From Promethearchaeota archaeon (GTDB taxonomy: Archaea; Asgardarchaeota; Lokiarchaeia; Sigynarchaeales; SOKP01), in assembly GCA_030620005.1 (NCBI GenBank), contig JAUXAJ010000169.1:1-11610 (forward strand): DNA of 11,610 nucleotides, given 5' to 3'. Below are positions 1-6,900 of the stretch, piece after piece. Position numbers and translations under genes: made by a program. Every line of letters begins with the position of its first letter. Position 1 is the first letter of the stretch. The notes under the pieces are model-generated. The model was not told the origin of the DNA and did no database searches. It was given only the letters and a program-made list of their open reading frames with translations.

Positions 1-38
1 ATTTTTTTTATATTAATTATTAAGTATATTTTAGGTGT

Positions 39-47
39 AAAAAAAAA
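39..47 (-). terminator. T-run terminator candidate after the DUF4139 gene
   Basis: Read on the minus strand, nine consecutive T lie about 30 bases after the stop codon of the DUF4139 gene. Archaeal RNA polymerase commonly terminates at T runs without needing a hairpin, and none is obvious here. The placement fits a terminator, but in such AT-rich sequence a run of this length can occur by chance. Confidence 0.35.
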
Positions 48-77
48 GTAAAATTCAACTGGATTTGATTTTGATCA

Positions 78-2129
78 TTAATATTTGAGTTCTTTCATTT
101 TTTCTTCAATATTTTTTTCTAAAGCTTGAATTTGTTTTTTCAGATCCTTTATTTCAGCAGATATTTTTTCGAACTTGTTTTCTTGTTCGCTTAATTTTTC
201 CACGTATTTCTCCTTCAATCTAACTTCTTGTGAAGTATTGCCTAATATCGAGATGTTTTTTCTGAGTCTTTCTTGTTCTTCAGTCATTTGATAAGTTTCA
301 TTTTCTAAATTCGACTTATTTTCAACAAGGTCGTTCTTTCTTCCAATTAATTCTGCAATTTCTTTCAGTTGTACTTCCAATTTTTCGTCAATGAATTTGT
401 TTTGAATGTAAAAAGAGATTTTTTTTAAAAAAAAGTCTAGATTCCAATTCCACAGGTAATTACTTGAATAAATCTCTTTTTGTTCTTTAATTTCGAAGGA
501 AAATGCACCCTTAGGCTTTAATTTAAGCTTAAAACGCCAATAATTACGAGTCTCTTCGGGTTCCGCTGAGCTTTCTTTAATAACGTATTCAGATTTTTTT
601 GGGTGGTCAAGATATAATTCTTTTTCTTCGCTGATTTTGTTTTTAATTTTATAAATTGATAATAAATTTGTATGATAGTACTCGTGACAGTAAGCACCTC
701 CAAAAGATACTCTGTGAACCTTCAAGTTTTGGGATTTTTCTTCCGTGTGAATAGTTACAGCTTGTTCAACTGCGTAATTAAGGAGTCTCGTGTCGCCCTT
801 GTTTAAAAATGGAACGATGGCTTCTCCAGCTAAATTATCGTCGTAAATGATGGTTACAGGCCCTCGCTCCAAGGTTAAATTAGTATTATTCGTGATCTCG
901 AGGCACGCACTTGGGTTTTTGCCGTGTTGTTGCTTGTTATAAAGCAAGATTTTTTTTGCTTTTATTTCTTCTGTTAAAATCGGTACCAAGGCGCTATGTT
1001 TTCTCTTTATTGAAATTGGTTTAGTGATGTTATACTCGAAGAGTTCTCCAATGTCTTTAGTTTGAGCTGAAGTTTGAGAACTCATTTTGGTTAATAGCGC
1101 ATTATCGTCCATTCCCCTTCTAAAACTCGTGGTTGAAGGCATTGCCCCTCCAGCAACAGCCATAGGAGGCGCTTGTTTGGCTACCATTAGACGAGCCATT
1201 TTTTTAGGGCTTGGAGGAGCTTCTGCCGCTTCCGTTTCGTATTTAGTAAACTTTTCTAATTCTAATCCTTCTTCGATTTCTGTGGGTCGAGCGCTGAGTA
1301 CTTTAGAGGGTTCGATTTTTGGTCGAATAATGAAAATAGGCCTGTAAAAATCGTAAATAAAGGACACGGGCATGCCTGCTACTAGAGAAAGCTCAATATC
1401 TTCCCAATCCACGTTAGTAGTATTCTCTATCAAGCACCAACCAGAGAGCAGGCATTTTTCTTCCATCGCTTGCCGCTTGCTCATTATTAAACGATAGCTA
1501 GTCTTCCAAACTGGCGATTCTCGTATGTATGACACAATAATTGAGCGCGATATTTCGTCTTCTCCACCAGATTCGCAATTTATCGTGATTTTTTTAGAAT
1601 CTTTCTTTTTTCCAGCGATAGTCGTATCTAAAAAGAATTTCAAATCTTTTTTAATATCATCGTTTAAAATTTCAAATGAAGTTATCTCAGAAAACGGTAT
1701 TTTCTTTATCGTGCTATCGTCTTTCAGTAAGATCAATAGTTTTTCCGTAATTTTTCCTTCCTTGTTGAGTTTTTCGATAAATTCAATCCCCATTACCGTG
1801 CCAGTACTTTTTTCAGAACTTCCGATTGTTAAATTAATTCTTGCTCCTTTGATCTGCGTTAAAAGCGAGGAAAACGAATCTCTATCGGGGATATTTAACA
1901 TTACTGTCTTCAATAGTTGATCCGTGTCTATTGCAGCGTCGTACGATATCGAACTTATGTAGCCTTTTTCGCTAGTATCTAAAACAAACAATGATTTTAA
2001 CACATCGTTCATTTCGTCAATCTTGAACTCTAATTCAAGAGTATCCTTTCCCTTGCACTCGCCTTCTAAAATGCAGAAAGAAACTCCGTGCTTGAAAGCT
2101 ATTATTTTTTTAACTTTTAATTTTGACAT
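78..2129 (-). CDS. DUF4139 domain protein with coiled-coil C-terminus
   Basis: This 683-residue protein belongs to the DUF4139 (MuiA-like) family, whose biochemical role is unknown. The N-terminus (FKHGVSF near residue 13, EMNDVLKSL at 39-47, SSISYD at 59-64) matches the archaeal branch. The family core follows, with SPVWKTSYRL at 205-214 and DWEDIELSLVAGMPVSF at 241-257. Residues 296-335 form an Ala/Pro/Met-rich low-complexity linker. A second beta-rich part runs from about 375 to 560, and a Glu/Lys-rich heptad-like coiled coil fills about 582-683. No signal peptide or membrane helix is visible, so it is probably cytoplasmic or attached through partners. The ATG start has no convincing Shine-Dalgarno (SD) sequence; an AT-rich promoter-like stretch lies 15-40 bases upstream, so the message may be leaderless. 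The coiled coil suggests oligomerisation or scaffolding (inference). Family assignment is confident; function is not. Confidence 0.85.
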   Translation of the reverse strand: MSKLKVKKIIAFKHGVSFCILEGECKGKDTLELEFKIDEMNDVLKSLFVLDTSEKGYISSISYDAAIDTDQLLKTVMLNIPDRDSFSSLLTQIKGARINLTIGSSEKSTGTVMGIEFIEKLNKEGKITEKLLILLKDDSTIKKIPFSEITSFEILNDDIKKDLKFFLDTTIAGKKKDSKKITINCESGGEDEISRSIIVSYIRESPVWKTSYRLIMSKRQAMEEKCLLSGWCLIENTTNVDWEDIELSLVAGMPVSFIYDFYRPIFIIRPKIEPSKVLSARPTEIEEGLELEKFTKYETEAAEAPPSPKKMARLMVAKQAPPMAVAGGAMPSTTSFRRGMDDNALLTKMSSQTSAQTKDIGELFEYNITKPISIKRKHSALVPILTEEIKAKKILLYNKQQHGKNPSACLEITNNTNLTLERGPVTIIYDDNLAGEAIVPFLNKGDTRLLNYAVEQAVTIHTEEKSQNLKVHRVSFGGAYCHEYYHTNLLSIYKIKNKISEEKELYLDHPKKSEYVIKESSAEPEETRNYWRFKLKLKPKGAFSFEIKEQKEIYSSNYLWNWNLDFFLKKISFYIQNKFIDEKLEVQLKEIAELIGRKNDLVENKSNLENETYQMTEEQERLRKNISILGNTSQEVRLKEKYVEKLSEQENKFEKISAEIKDLKKQIQALEKNIEEKMKELKY

Positions 2130-2144
2130 ATTAACATCATGATG

Positions 2145-2170
2145 ATTTATTTATTTATTTAATTTTTATT
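2145..2170 (-). promoter_or_regulatory. AT-rich promoter candidate for the DUF4139 gene
   Basis: The plus strand shows four tandem ATTT units (2145-2160) followed by a T-rich stretch. Read on the minus strand this is an A/T-only element 16-40 bases before the ATG, the right distance for a TATA element driving a leaderless or short-leader message. There is no clear BRE. The assignment rests on position and composition only. Confidence 0.3.
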
Positions 2171-2257
2171 TTTTTTCAGCATGGAACGAATGTAATTACT
2201 CGCGAATAAGAAAAGAAAACTTTAGTATTCAAACCTAGCACTTCTATTTATTCTTTT

Positions 2258-2968
2258 TTATTCTTCCCAAATTCCTATGTAATCGTCTTTTATACTTATT
2301 ATATTTTTAAACCCAAGGTTTTTATAAAGTTTTTTTAGACTTTCTTTGTCATGCTTCCATTCGGAACGCTTCTCGTAAGAGTTAATTCCATCGTTGTCAG
2401 CAAAAAAAAAATCTACAATTTTTAATAATCTTTCTGGCATGAGTCTTGCTATGTATACAACTATCTTTGCAATCCAATCGTGAGCTTCCATATCTTGTGG
2501 CTTAACATGCACCGGTTCGCAAACAATTATTTTTTTCGCGTGTTTTTTTGCCATTTCGACTAATTCAACGTGTCTTGGGTGGAGGTGATGTAGAATATCA
2601 CAAAAAACAATGACATCCTGCTTCTCTTCCAGGTACTTGTCAAAGTCGAAGATGTTTACTTGTTTCAGAATGATTTTTTTAAGGTTAATTTTACCTTTTA
2701 ACCAATTCTTCCTTATTTTCTTGAGAAATCTGTGATTTAAATCGTATCCCGTGTATTCTATTGAAGGATGTAAACATTTTGCCAAGTGTCCCGTTCCACA
2801 CGGTAAATCAAAAATTTTTTTTGAACTATCCCCAATTAGAGCGGCTATTGTAGAATATTTTTTATCTTGATCGTACAATCGATGAGTAAACCAATCATAG
2901 ACGAGGGCACTTCTATAGACAATGCTTCTAAATCCTATTTGTGGTACTTTTGCCTTTTTAGCAGCCAT
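2258..2968 (-). CDS. class I SAM-dependent methyltransferase
   Basis: A 236-residue Rossmann-fold methyltransferase of the Methyltransf_11/12/25 type. Motif I, the glycine loop that binds S-adenosylmethionine, is FDLPCGTGHLAK at 53-64. The acidic residue at the end of beta-2 is D76 in GYDLN. Motif III is around VNIFDFD (104-110), and the post-motif FCDILHHLHP (122-131) resembles the ILHHL signature of small-molecule methyltransferases. IIVCEPVHV (147-155) would be beta-5. There is no membrane segment and no substrate-specifying domain, so the methyl acceptor cannot be named. The ATG start is followed by a Lys-rich N-terminus. The gene runs in the same direction as the DUF4139 gene 128 bases downstream, but that gap has its own promoter-like sequence, so co-transcription is uncertain. 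Confidence 0.85.
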   Translation of the reverse strand: MAAKKAKVPQIGFRSIVYRSALVYDWFTHRLYDQDKKYSTIAALIGDSSKKIFDLPCGTGHLAKCLHPSIEYTGYDLNHRFLKKIRKNWLKGKINLKKIILKQVNIFDFDKYLEEKQDVIVFCDILHHLHPRHVELVEMAKKHAKKIIVCEPVHVKPQDMEAHDWIAKIVVYIARLMPERLLKIVDFFFADNDGINSYEKRSEWKHDKESLKKLYKNLGFKNIISIKDDYIGIWEE

Positions 2969-3011
2969 ATAACGTGAAAAAAGATCAATTGATTACTCCA
3001 TGAAAAAATTG

Positions 3012-3032
3012 AGGTTATATTTCATATATTAG
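3012..3032 (-). promoter_or_regulatory. TATA-like promoter candidate for the methyltransferase
   Basis: On the minus strand an AATATATGAAATATAACC stretch sits about 45-65 bases before the methyltransferase ATG. It could be a TATA element giving a leader of roughly 20-30 bases. There is no strong BRE, and the surroundings are AT-rich, which lowers confidence. Confidence 0.3.
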
Positions 3033-3090
3033 ATAATTCATAAAAACTTTCGTTTAAAAATTGGTACAATTAAGGTTATCGTGAAATGGT

Positions 3091-3122
3091 AAAAAAATGC
3101 TAAAAAAAATTTTCGAAAAAAA
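3091..3122 (-). terminator. triple T-run terminator
   Basis: Read on the minus strand, three T runs of 7, 8 and 7 bases occur within 32 bases, starting about 13 bases after the stop of the DUF4139 fragment. Clustered T runs are the typical archaeal intrinsic terminator. They would end the transcript that starts at the GTPase gene and insulate the methyltransferase gene downstream. Confidence 0.55.
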
Positions 3123-3134
3123 GATTTTCAACAA

Positions 3135-3365
3135 TCATGGTAAAGAAGGAGTTATTGTCATTCCCTTCTCATGCTCCAGGAAGTACTTGTATTCAATGCT
3201 TTTTTGTTCAATTCCCTTAAGATTGAATTTCCATTTTAAAACGCCAAACTCTTTTTTATTTGGTTGAGAGTTAGTTTCTTCTATTTCAACTTTAATATTC
3301 TCTGAAGAAGAATGCGGAATTCTATCAAAAAGTGTCAAATATTTAATTACAAGAACAAAATATAA
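3135..3365 (-). pseudogene. detached C-terminal fragment of a DUF4139 protein
   Basis: The frame encodes only the last beta-sandwich portion of a DUF4139/MuiA-type protein. LTLFDRIPHSSSENIKVEIE corresponds to the family pattern (VxDQIPVSxxExIxVxL), FGVLKWKFNLKGIEQKSIEYKY to the GxLxWxLxLxPGExxxIxxxY block, and FLEHEKGMTITPSLP to its end. The only possible start inside is TTG at 3338 (67 residues), with no SD sequence. Family-like residues (VIKYL) continue upstream of that TTG to the TAG that ends the GTPase, and GTPase and fragment share one reading frame. A complete relative would need several hundred residues upstream, where the GTPase now sits. The sequence is not a copy of the tail of the 78-2129 protein; it looks like the other branch of the family. 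It is probably a remnant, less likely a stand-alone small domain protein translated by coupling to the GTPase. Confidence 0.55.
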
Positions 3366-3887
3366 CTATATAGGTTTAGATTTCAAAACCAATATTGCTA
3401 ATAAATCAAATATTTTTAAAACATTCTCACCAGTTTTGGAGCTACATTCAAAAAAGCCTTTTGCGCCCTTTTGCTCAGCCATTTCCATTGCCTTTACGGT
3501 GGGTACTTCCTTAAGATGAGCTAGATCATTTTTTCCACCGATAAAAATCAGAGGAAATTCGTACTCAACTTCTTTATTAACAATTGAGAGCCAATCGTCC
3601 ACATGCGCTAAAGACGCGTAGTTTGTTACGTCGTACATGAAAATTCCTCCATTTATTCCTTTAATATAAGATGGAAGCAGAAATCTATAACGTTCTTCGC
3701 CTGCAAAGTCCCAGATTTGCAATTTTACTTTTTCACCGTCAACATTAACAGCTTTAAGTTGAAAATCTATTCCTATAGTCGCTTCCAAGTTTTGAACGAA
3801 TAAATTTTTTAAAAATCTATGTGTTAGCGTAGTCTTACCACATCCAGCGTCTCCAAAAATTACTATTTTAAAAGTAGAAGTATACAT
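3366..3887 (-). CDS. Rab/Ras-like small GTPase
   Basis: A 173-residue single-domain small GTPase of the Ras superfamily with all five nucleotide-binding motifs: G1 GDAGCGKT (12-19), G2 threonine T37 in ATIGIDF, G3 WDFAGEER (59-66), G4 GGKNDL (117-122) and G5 ECSSKTG (147-153). ATIGIDFQLK and SYIKGINGGIFMYDVTN are most like Rab-type and Asgard GTPases. There are two departures from eukaryotic Rabs. The switch II DTAGQE is DFAGEE here, so the catalytic glutamine is replaced by glutamate. The protein ends in LVLKSKPI without a cysteine prenylation motif. G4 has Gly where most members have Asn. It is therefore probably a soluble switch with altered hydrolysis or regulator needs (inference). The ATG start lies about 60 bases from a good BRE/TATA element. 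A DUF4139 fragment follows directly downstream. Confidence 0.93.
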   Translation of the reverse strand: MYTSTFKIVIFGDAGCGKTTLTHRFLKNLFVQNLEATIGIDFQLKAVNVDGEKVKLQIWDFAGEERYRFLLPSYIKGINGGIFMYDVTNYASLAHVDDWLSIVNKEVEYEFPLIFIGGKNDLAHLKEVPTVKAMEMAEQKGAKGFFECSSKTGENVLKIFDLLAILVLKSKPI

Positions 3888-3947
3888 TTTAATTAATTCA
3901 AAAAATTTATTCTAGCAATATAAAGACTAAATAAGTAATAATAGCAA

Positions 3948-3968
3948 TGATTTAAAAACCTTTTTTAC
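3948..3968 (-). promoter_or_regulatory. BRE/TATA promoter for the GTPase gene
   Basis: On the minus strand AAAAAAGGTTTTTAAATC combines a purine-rich BRE-like AAAGG with a TTTTTAAAT TATA box. With the usual 22-27 base spacing, transcription would start near 3925, giving a leader of about 35-40 bases before the GTPase ATG. This is the best-formed archaeal promoter in the window. Confidence 0.5.
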
Positions 3969-4022
3969 TCTTTCTTGTGGGGTATTTCCGATAAAATCTA
4001 ATTCTTTATAAAATTTAAAACT

Positions 4023-4042
4023 ATGAACTCTAAAGGGTTCAT
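4023..4042. repeat. short inverted repeat (hairpin)
   Basis: ATGAACTC and GGGTTCAT pair over eight positions (one G-T) around a TAAA loop. The element lies in the non-coding stretch upstream of the GTPase promoter, just before an isolated perfect SD-like sequence. It could be a hairpin in a small RNA or a protein-binding site; the sequence alone does not say which. Confidence 0.4.
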
Positions 4043-4053
4043 GATTGGAGGTG

Positions 4054-4110
4054 AAAAAAAAAAGATTTTTTTATTGCGTTATTAGTCGGGAAGACCCCCT
4101 TTCTTGGGGA
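4054..4110 (-). terminator. hairpin plus T10 run, terminator candidate for the helicase-side transcript
   Basis: Read on the minus strand, CCCC-AAGAAAG-GGGG can form a short stem at 4096-4109. It is followed about 30 bases later by ten consecutive T (4054-4063). Any transcript from the helicase gene or the small broken gene at 4150-4384 would meet it before the GTPase promoter. A competing stem, GGG-AAGA-CCC, overlaps it. The T run alone could be sufficient in archaea. In the gene-free stretch 3888-4149 nothing else is recognisable beyond this, the hairpin at 4023, the GTPase promoter and the 22-base palindrome. Confidence 0.4.
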
Positions 4111-4133
4111 AAAAAAAATGAAAAATAAATATG

Positions 4134-4155
4134 AATTAAGTTTTAAAACTTAATT
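4134..4155. repeat. perfect 22-base palindrome
   Basis: The half-site AATTAAGTTTT is followed at once by its exact reverse complement with no spacer. It overlaps the restored stop codon (4150-4152) of the small broken gene. As RNA it would be an unstable A/U hairpin, so a dimeric DNA-binding protein site or a simple AT-rich terminator element are both possible. Confidence 0.6.
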
Positions 4156-4384
4156 TTGTTTAAAAAACGCTTTAAGAACAGCTTCATGAAATACCTTTGA
4201 CTATTGCACTAGTATCGTGAATATCATTTGCCATTTCAAGGTAATCTCTAAAAATAGTTGTGAACACTGCATTTTACTCCTTTTCTGGTGCAATTTCTTT
4301 TTTAATTAGAACGGATGTATCGCGAACAATAAAGTCGACCTTTATTCGATTTATAAGTATTGCATCGTTCGATTTTGAGTTCAT
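4150..4384 (-). pseudogene. small interrupted gene, family unknown
   Basis: An ATG at 4384 follows a good SD sequence (GAGTGAGGTAAG-ATG). It opens a 36-residue frame (begins MNSKSNDAILINRIKV, ends EIAPEKE) that stops at TAA 4274-4276. The same frame goes on as NAVFTTIFRDYLEMANDI and HDTSAIVKGIS to a TGA at 4184-4186. Skipping one base there gives EAVLKAFFKQN and a TAA at 4150. The joined product would be 76 encoded residues plus the interrupted position: a beta-like N-terminus, then amphipathic helices. Coding-like composition on both sides of each break supports a once-intact gene, or an intact one damaged by assembly error. I do not recognise the family. An alternative is two tiny overlapping genes: AAGGAG precedes an ATG at 4272 (23 residues) and a GTG further on (28 residues). 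Confidence 0.45.
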
Positions 4385-4399
4385 CTTACCTCACTCTCG
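4371..4399 (-). promoter_or_regulatory. ribosome binding site of the small interrupted gene
   Basis: On the minus strand GAGTGAGGTAAGATG places a GAGGT core six bases or fewer before the ATG at 4384. Few genes in this window have any clear SD sequence, so this one supports the view that the frame was or is translated. Confidence 0.45.
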
Positions 4400-4509
4400 A
4401 ATTTCTTAAAATATGTAAAAACTAAATTTTTTAGAGAGAATTAACTTAAGAAAAAAATATAAAGAAAAAACCATAGGATTTCTTGACTTAAGACTTTAAA
4501 AGACATGTT

Positions 4510-6816
4510 CTATTTAAGAGCAAGTAATTTCTCCAATAGAAAAAGGGCACCATAACGATCTAGTGGTTCGTTATTGTTTCCGCAACGATTACTATAGCAA
4601 CAACCTGGACAACCATCGTTTGATTTACAGCTACAAGATTTAATCAATTTGTGAGTTATTTTTAGTAATTCGTTAAAATTAGTATATAAATTCTCAGCTA
4701 TGCCTATTCCTCCTCTAAAAGCGTCATAGATATAAATAACGGGTTGTTGTTTGATTGGATCGAAATCGATCGAAACGCCACCAAGGTCCCATCTAGAGAT
4801 CTGCGCTAAAGCGGGTGCCATTGCTATCATTGCGTGCTCGATGGCGTGAATTGTTCCACCGAGGTCGTAGCCTTTCAGCTCCAGTTCTTTTTGAAATTCG
4901 AATGGGATTGCATGCCAAAACGCTTTTGTTTCAAACTCGGTAATGGGAATATCTTCAAGAGGAAATCTCTCCCTTATCTCCTGAGATAGCGTGTCAATAA
5001 CTTTGTACGAGTAGTACTCGTGTTCTATTTTTACATTACCGAAAGTGGTTTCAATTATGTTGCTTGGACCCGTCATTTTTTGAGCTATTACCCCAAGGGT
5101 GGTGATTTCCGTGTGCTTCAAGGATTGGGTGTAATAATCCACGTTCATTCTCGAGATATAAGCCACTCTTTCTTCTAAATCTAAATCTTTTACGATATAA
5201 GTTTCAGCCTCGTAAAGATACACGGCGCCGGGATGTAAATCGCGGAACACGTAACTTTCATCTTCCACCGTTAATAGAATTTCTTTTGTTGGGGTCATTA
5301 ATACAACTTTATAGCTTCGAGCGGAGAGATCGTTAAGTCCAAATTTTTTGTTAGGAAAAAATTGGCCCTTCCAGTAGTATTTATCTCCTCTTTTCATCAA
5401 TAAGGATTCAGAAACCAATTCATCAATATATTCTTGGAAAAGTTCCTTATCATTTACTCCAAAAATGAGTTGATCTTCCTTTTTTATCGGGATCTCTTTA
5501 GCAGCACAGCATAGATGATTTTTAATGAGATATTTATTATTTAAGGTTATCAAGACTTCTTCTTGAATCGGACCGAATAAAACATCTGGATTGTGAATAT
5601 AATAGAAATCTAGGGGATTGACCATCGGAACGAAGGTCGATAACGAAAGGTCTTTTCCTCTTCCTGAGCGACCAATTTGCTGTTTAAAACTTGAAATTGT
5701 CCCTGGAAATCCAGAACATATCGTGGCTTCTAAAGTCCCTATATCAATTCCTAATTCAAGGGCATTTGTAGAGCTTATCCCTAATATATTCTTATTTTTA
5801 AAATTTTGTTCGATTTCCCGACGTTTTTTTTTACTAATTCCGGCTCTATAGCTAAAAATTTTGTCTTTTAAAGTCGGCAAGGAACTTCTAGTCCAGATTG
5901 CTTGTAATTCTGCCATTTTTCGAGAAAGCGTGAACGTGAGAGTTTGTATACCTTTCTTCAAGTGACTAATGAATAAATTCTTAGTTTCTTGATGAGCTGA
6001 TCGATATTTTCCAGACGTTTCATCGTAAGGTAAATCCCACAATAGAACCTTTTTTGTACTCGAAGGAGAATCATCTTTATCTATAACTACGAATGGTTCC
6101 CCTACTAATTTTTCAGAAAATTCTTTAGGGTTTTTGATAGTTGCGCTCAATAAAATCCAAATTGGTTTAGCGTTAAAAGTTTCAAGTATTCTTTTTAGCC
6201 GTCTCAATAATAAAGCATAATTAGATCCAAATATCCCTCTATAAATGTGAATTTCATCCAAAACGATATATTTCAAATTTTGACATATCCTACTCCACTT
6301 TTGCCTAAACCACGGCAAATAAAAGTGTAATCCGTAGGGATTGGTAATAATGATGTTTGCGTTTGAAAGAACTTGTCGTTTTTCGTTTGGTTCTACATCT
6401 CCATCGTATATACCTACTCTACTTCTCTTAATGTTGGTTTCAGCCATTAATTTCGATAAAATTTCAAATTGATCCCTCGCAAGCGCCTTGGTTGGAAATA
6501 CATATAGCGCCGTTGTTTTCTCGTCATTAAAAAGAGAATTTAAAACTGAAAGGTTGTAACACAAGGACTTGCCAGAAGCCGTAGAAGTTACTACTACTGT
6601 GTTTTTTCCTGCTCTTATTGAACTAATGGCTTTAGCTTGGTGCCCCCACAATTTAATATCGTTAAGGTCTAACCAACGCTGTAGTCTATTACGTAAAGGT
6701 TCACTCAATTTACCAAATTGGGCTTTCTTTTCGGGAATGTGCTGAACATACGAGATTTGATTGTCGTAATAGTCTTGAGACTTAATATAATTTAGAAATT
6801 CTTCAACATCAACCAT
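4510..6816 (-). CDS. Hrq1/MrfA-like superfamily 2 helicase (DEAD/DEAH + DUF1998)
   Basis: A 768-residue SF2 helicase. Motifs in order: WGHQAKAI (Q-like, about 57-64), Walker A TSTASGKS (77-84), Ia FPTKALARDQ (107-116), DEIH (187-190), SAT (224-226), ALELGIDIGTLE motif V (352-363) and QQIGRSGRGKD motif VI (379-389). The C-terminal DUF1998/MZB region ends with a cysteine cluster (C728, C730, C736, C739, C740, C745), including CPGCC, as in yeast Hrq1 and Bacillus MrfA (YprA). That cluster binds zinc in MrfA. Relatives are ATP-dependent 3'-5' DNA helicases, in bacteria acting in repair of mitomycin-type DNA damage with the nuclease MrfB; no nuclease partner gene is visible here. I chose ATG at 6816. 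A TTG at 6828 would add four residues, and neither has a clear SD. It lies 84 bases after the GNAT gene in the same direction, so the two may be co-transcribed. Confidence 0.92.
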   Translation of the reverse strand: MVDVEEFLNYIKSQDYYDNQISYVQHIPEKKAQFGKLSEPLRNRLQRWLDLNDIKLWGHQAKAISSIRAGKNTVVVTSTASGKSLCYNLSVLNSLFNDEKTTALYVFPTKALARDQFEILSKLMAETNIKRSRVGIYDGDVEPNEKRQVLSNANIIITNPYGLHFYLPWFRQKWSRICQNLKYIVLDEIHIYRGIFGSNYALLLRRLKRILETFNAKPIWILLSATIKNPKEFSEKLVGEPFVVIDKDDSPSSTKKVLLWDLPYDETSGKYRSAHQETKNLFISHLKKGIQTLTFTLSRKMAELQAIWTRSSLPTLKDKIFSYRAGISKKKRREIEQNFKNKNILGISSTNALELGIDIGTLEATICSGFPGTISSFKQQIGRSGRGKDLSLSTFVPMVNPLDFYYIHNPDVLFGPIQEEVLITLNNKYLIKNHLCCAAKEIPIKKEDQLIFGVNDKELFQEYIDELVSESLLMKRGDKYYWKGQFFPNKKFGLNDLSARSYKVVLMTPTKEILLTVEDESYVFRDLHPGAVYLYEAETYIVKDLDLEERVAYISRMNVDYYTQSLKHTEITTLGVIAQKMTGPSNIIETTFGNVKIEHEYYSYKVIDTLSQEIRERFPLEDIPITEFETKAFWHAIPFEFQKELELKGYDLGGTIHAIEHAMIAMAPALAQISRWDLGGVSIDFDPIKQQPVIYIYDAFRGGIGIAENLYTNFNELLKITHKLIKSCSCKSNDGCPGCCYSNRCGNNNEPLDRYGALFLLEKLLALK

Positions 6817-6900
6817 TTTTATCTGCAAAAATCATGAATGTAAATCTTAATAAAAATTCTTAAGGATATTTGATTTTGTAATTTCTTTATTACTTAAATT

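Noticed and set aside
1087..1920. Open plus-strand frames opposite the DUF4139 gene (1087-1347 and 1525-1920)
   Set aside because: They are antisense to a well-supported protein family, have no ribosome sites and show no recognisable protein features; their hydrophobic look is a mirror effect of Lys/Glu-rich codons.
2135..2144. CATCATGATG palindrome just upstream of the DUF4139 start as an operator
   Set aside because: Ten bases is short enough to occur by chance, and no second copy was seen nearby.
3366..3368. TAG between the GTPase and the DUF4139 fragment as a pyrrolysine codon
   Set aside because: The GTPase ends at a natural family length, no pyrrolysine genes are visible, and the shared frame is expected one time in three by chance.
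3961..4149. Riboswitch, tRNA or box C/D RNA in the gene-poor stretch
   Set aside because: No cloverleaf, no C/D box pair and no known aptamer core were recognised; only short hairpins are present.
4184..4189. TCA-TGA as a programmed +1 frameshift site, similar in form to UCC-UGA of antizyme
   Set aside because: An upstream stop (4274-4276) would also have to be bypassed, and no stimulatory structure is evident; decay or sequence error is simpler.
5618..5851. Open plus-strand frame opposite the helicase
   Set aside because: It lies across helicase motifs V and VI, which are clearly the real coding content.
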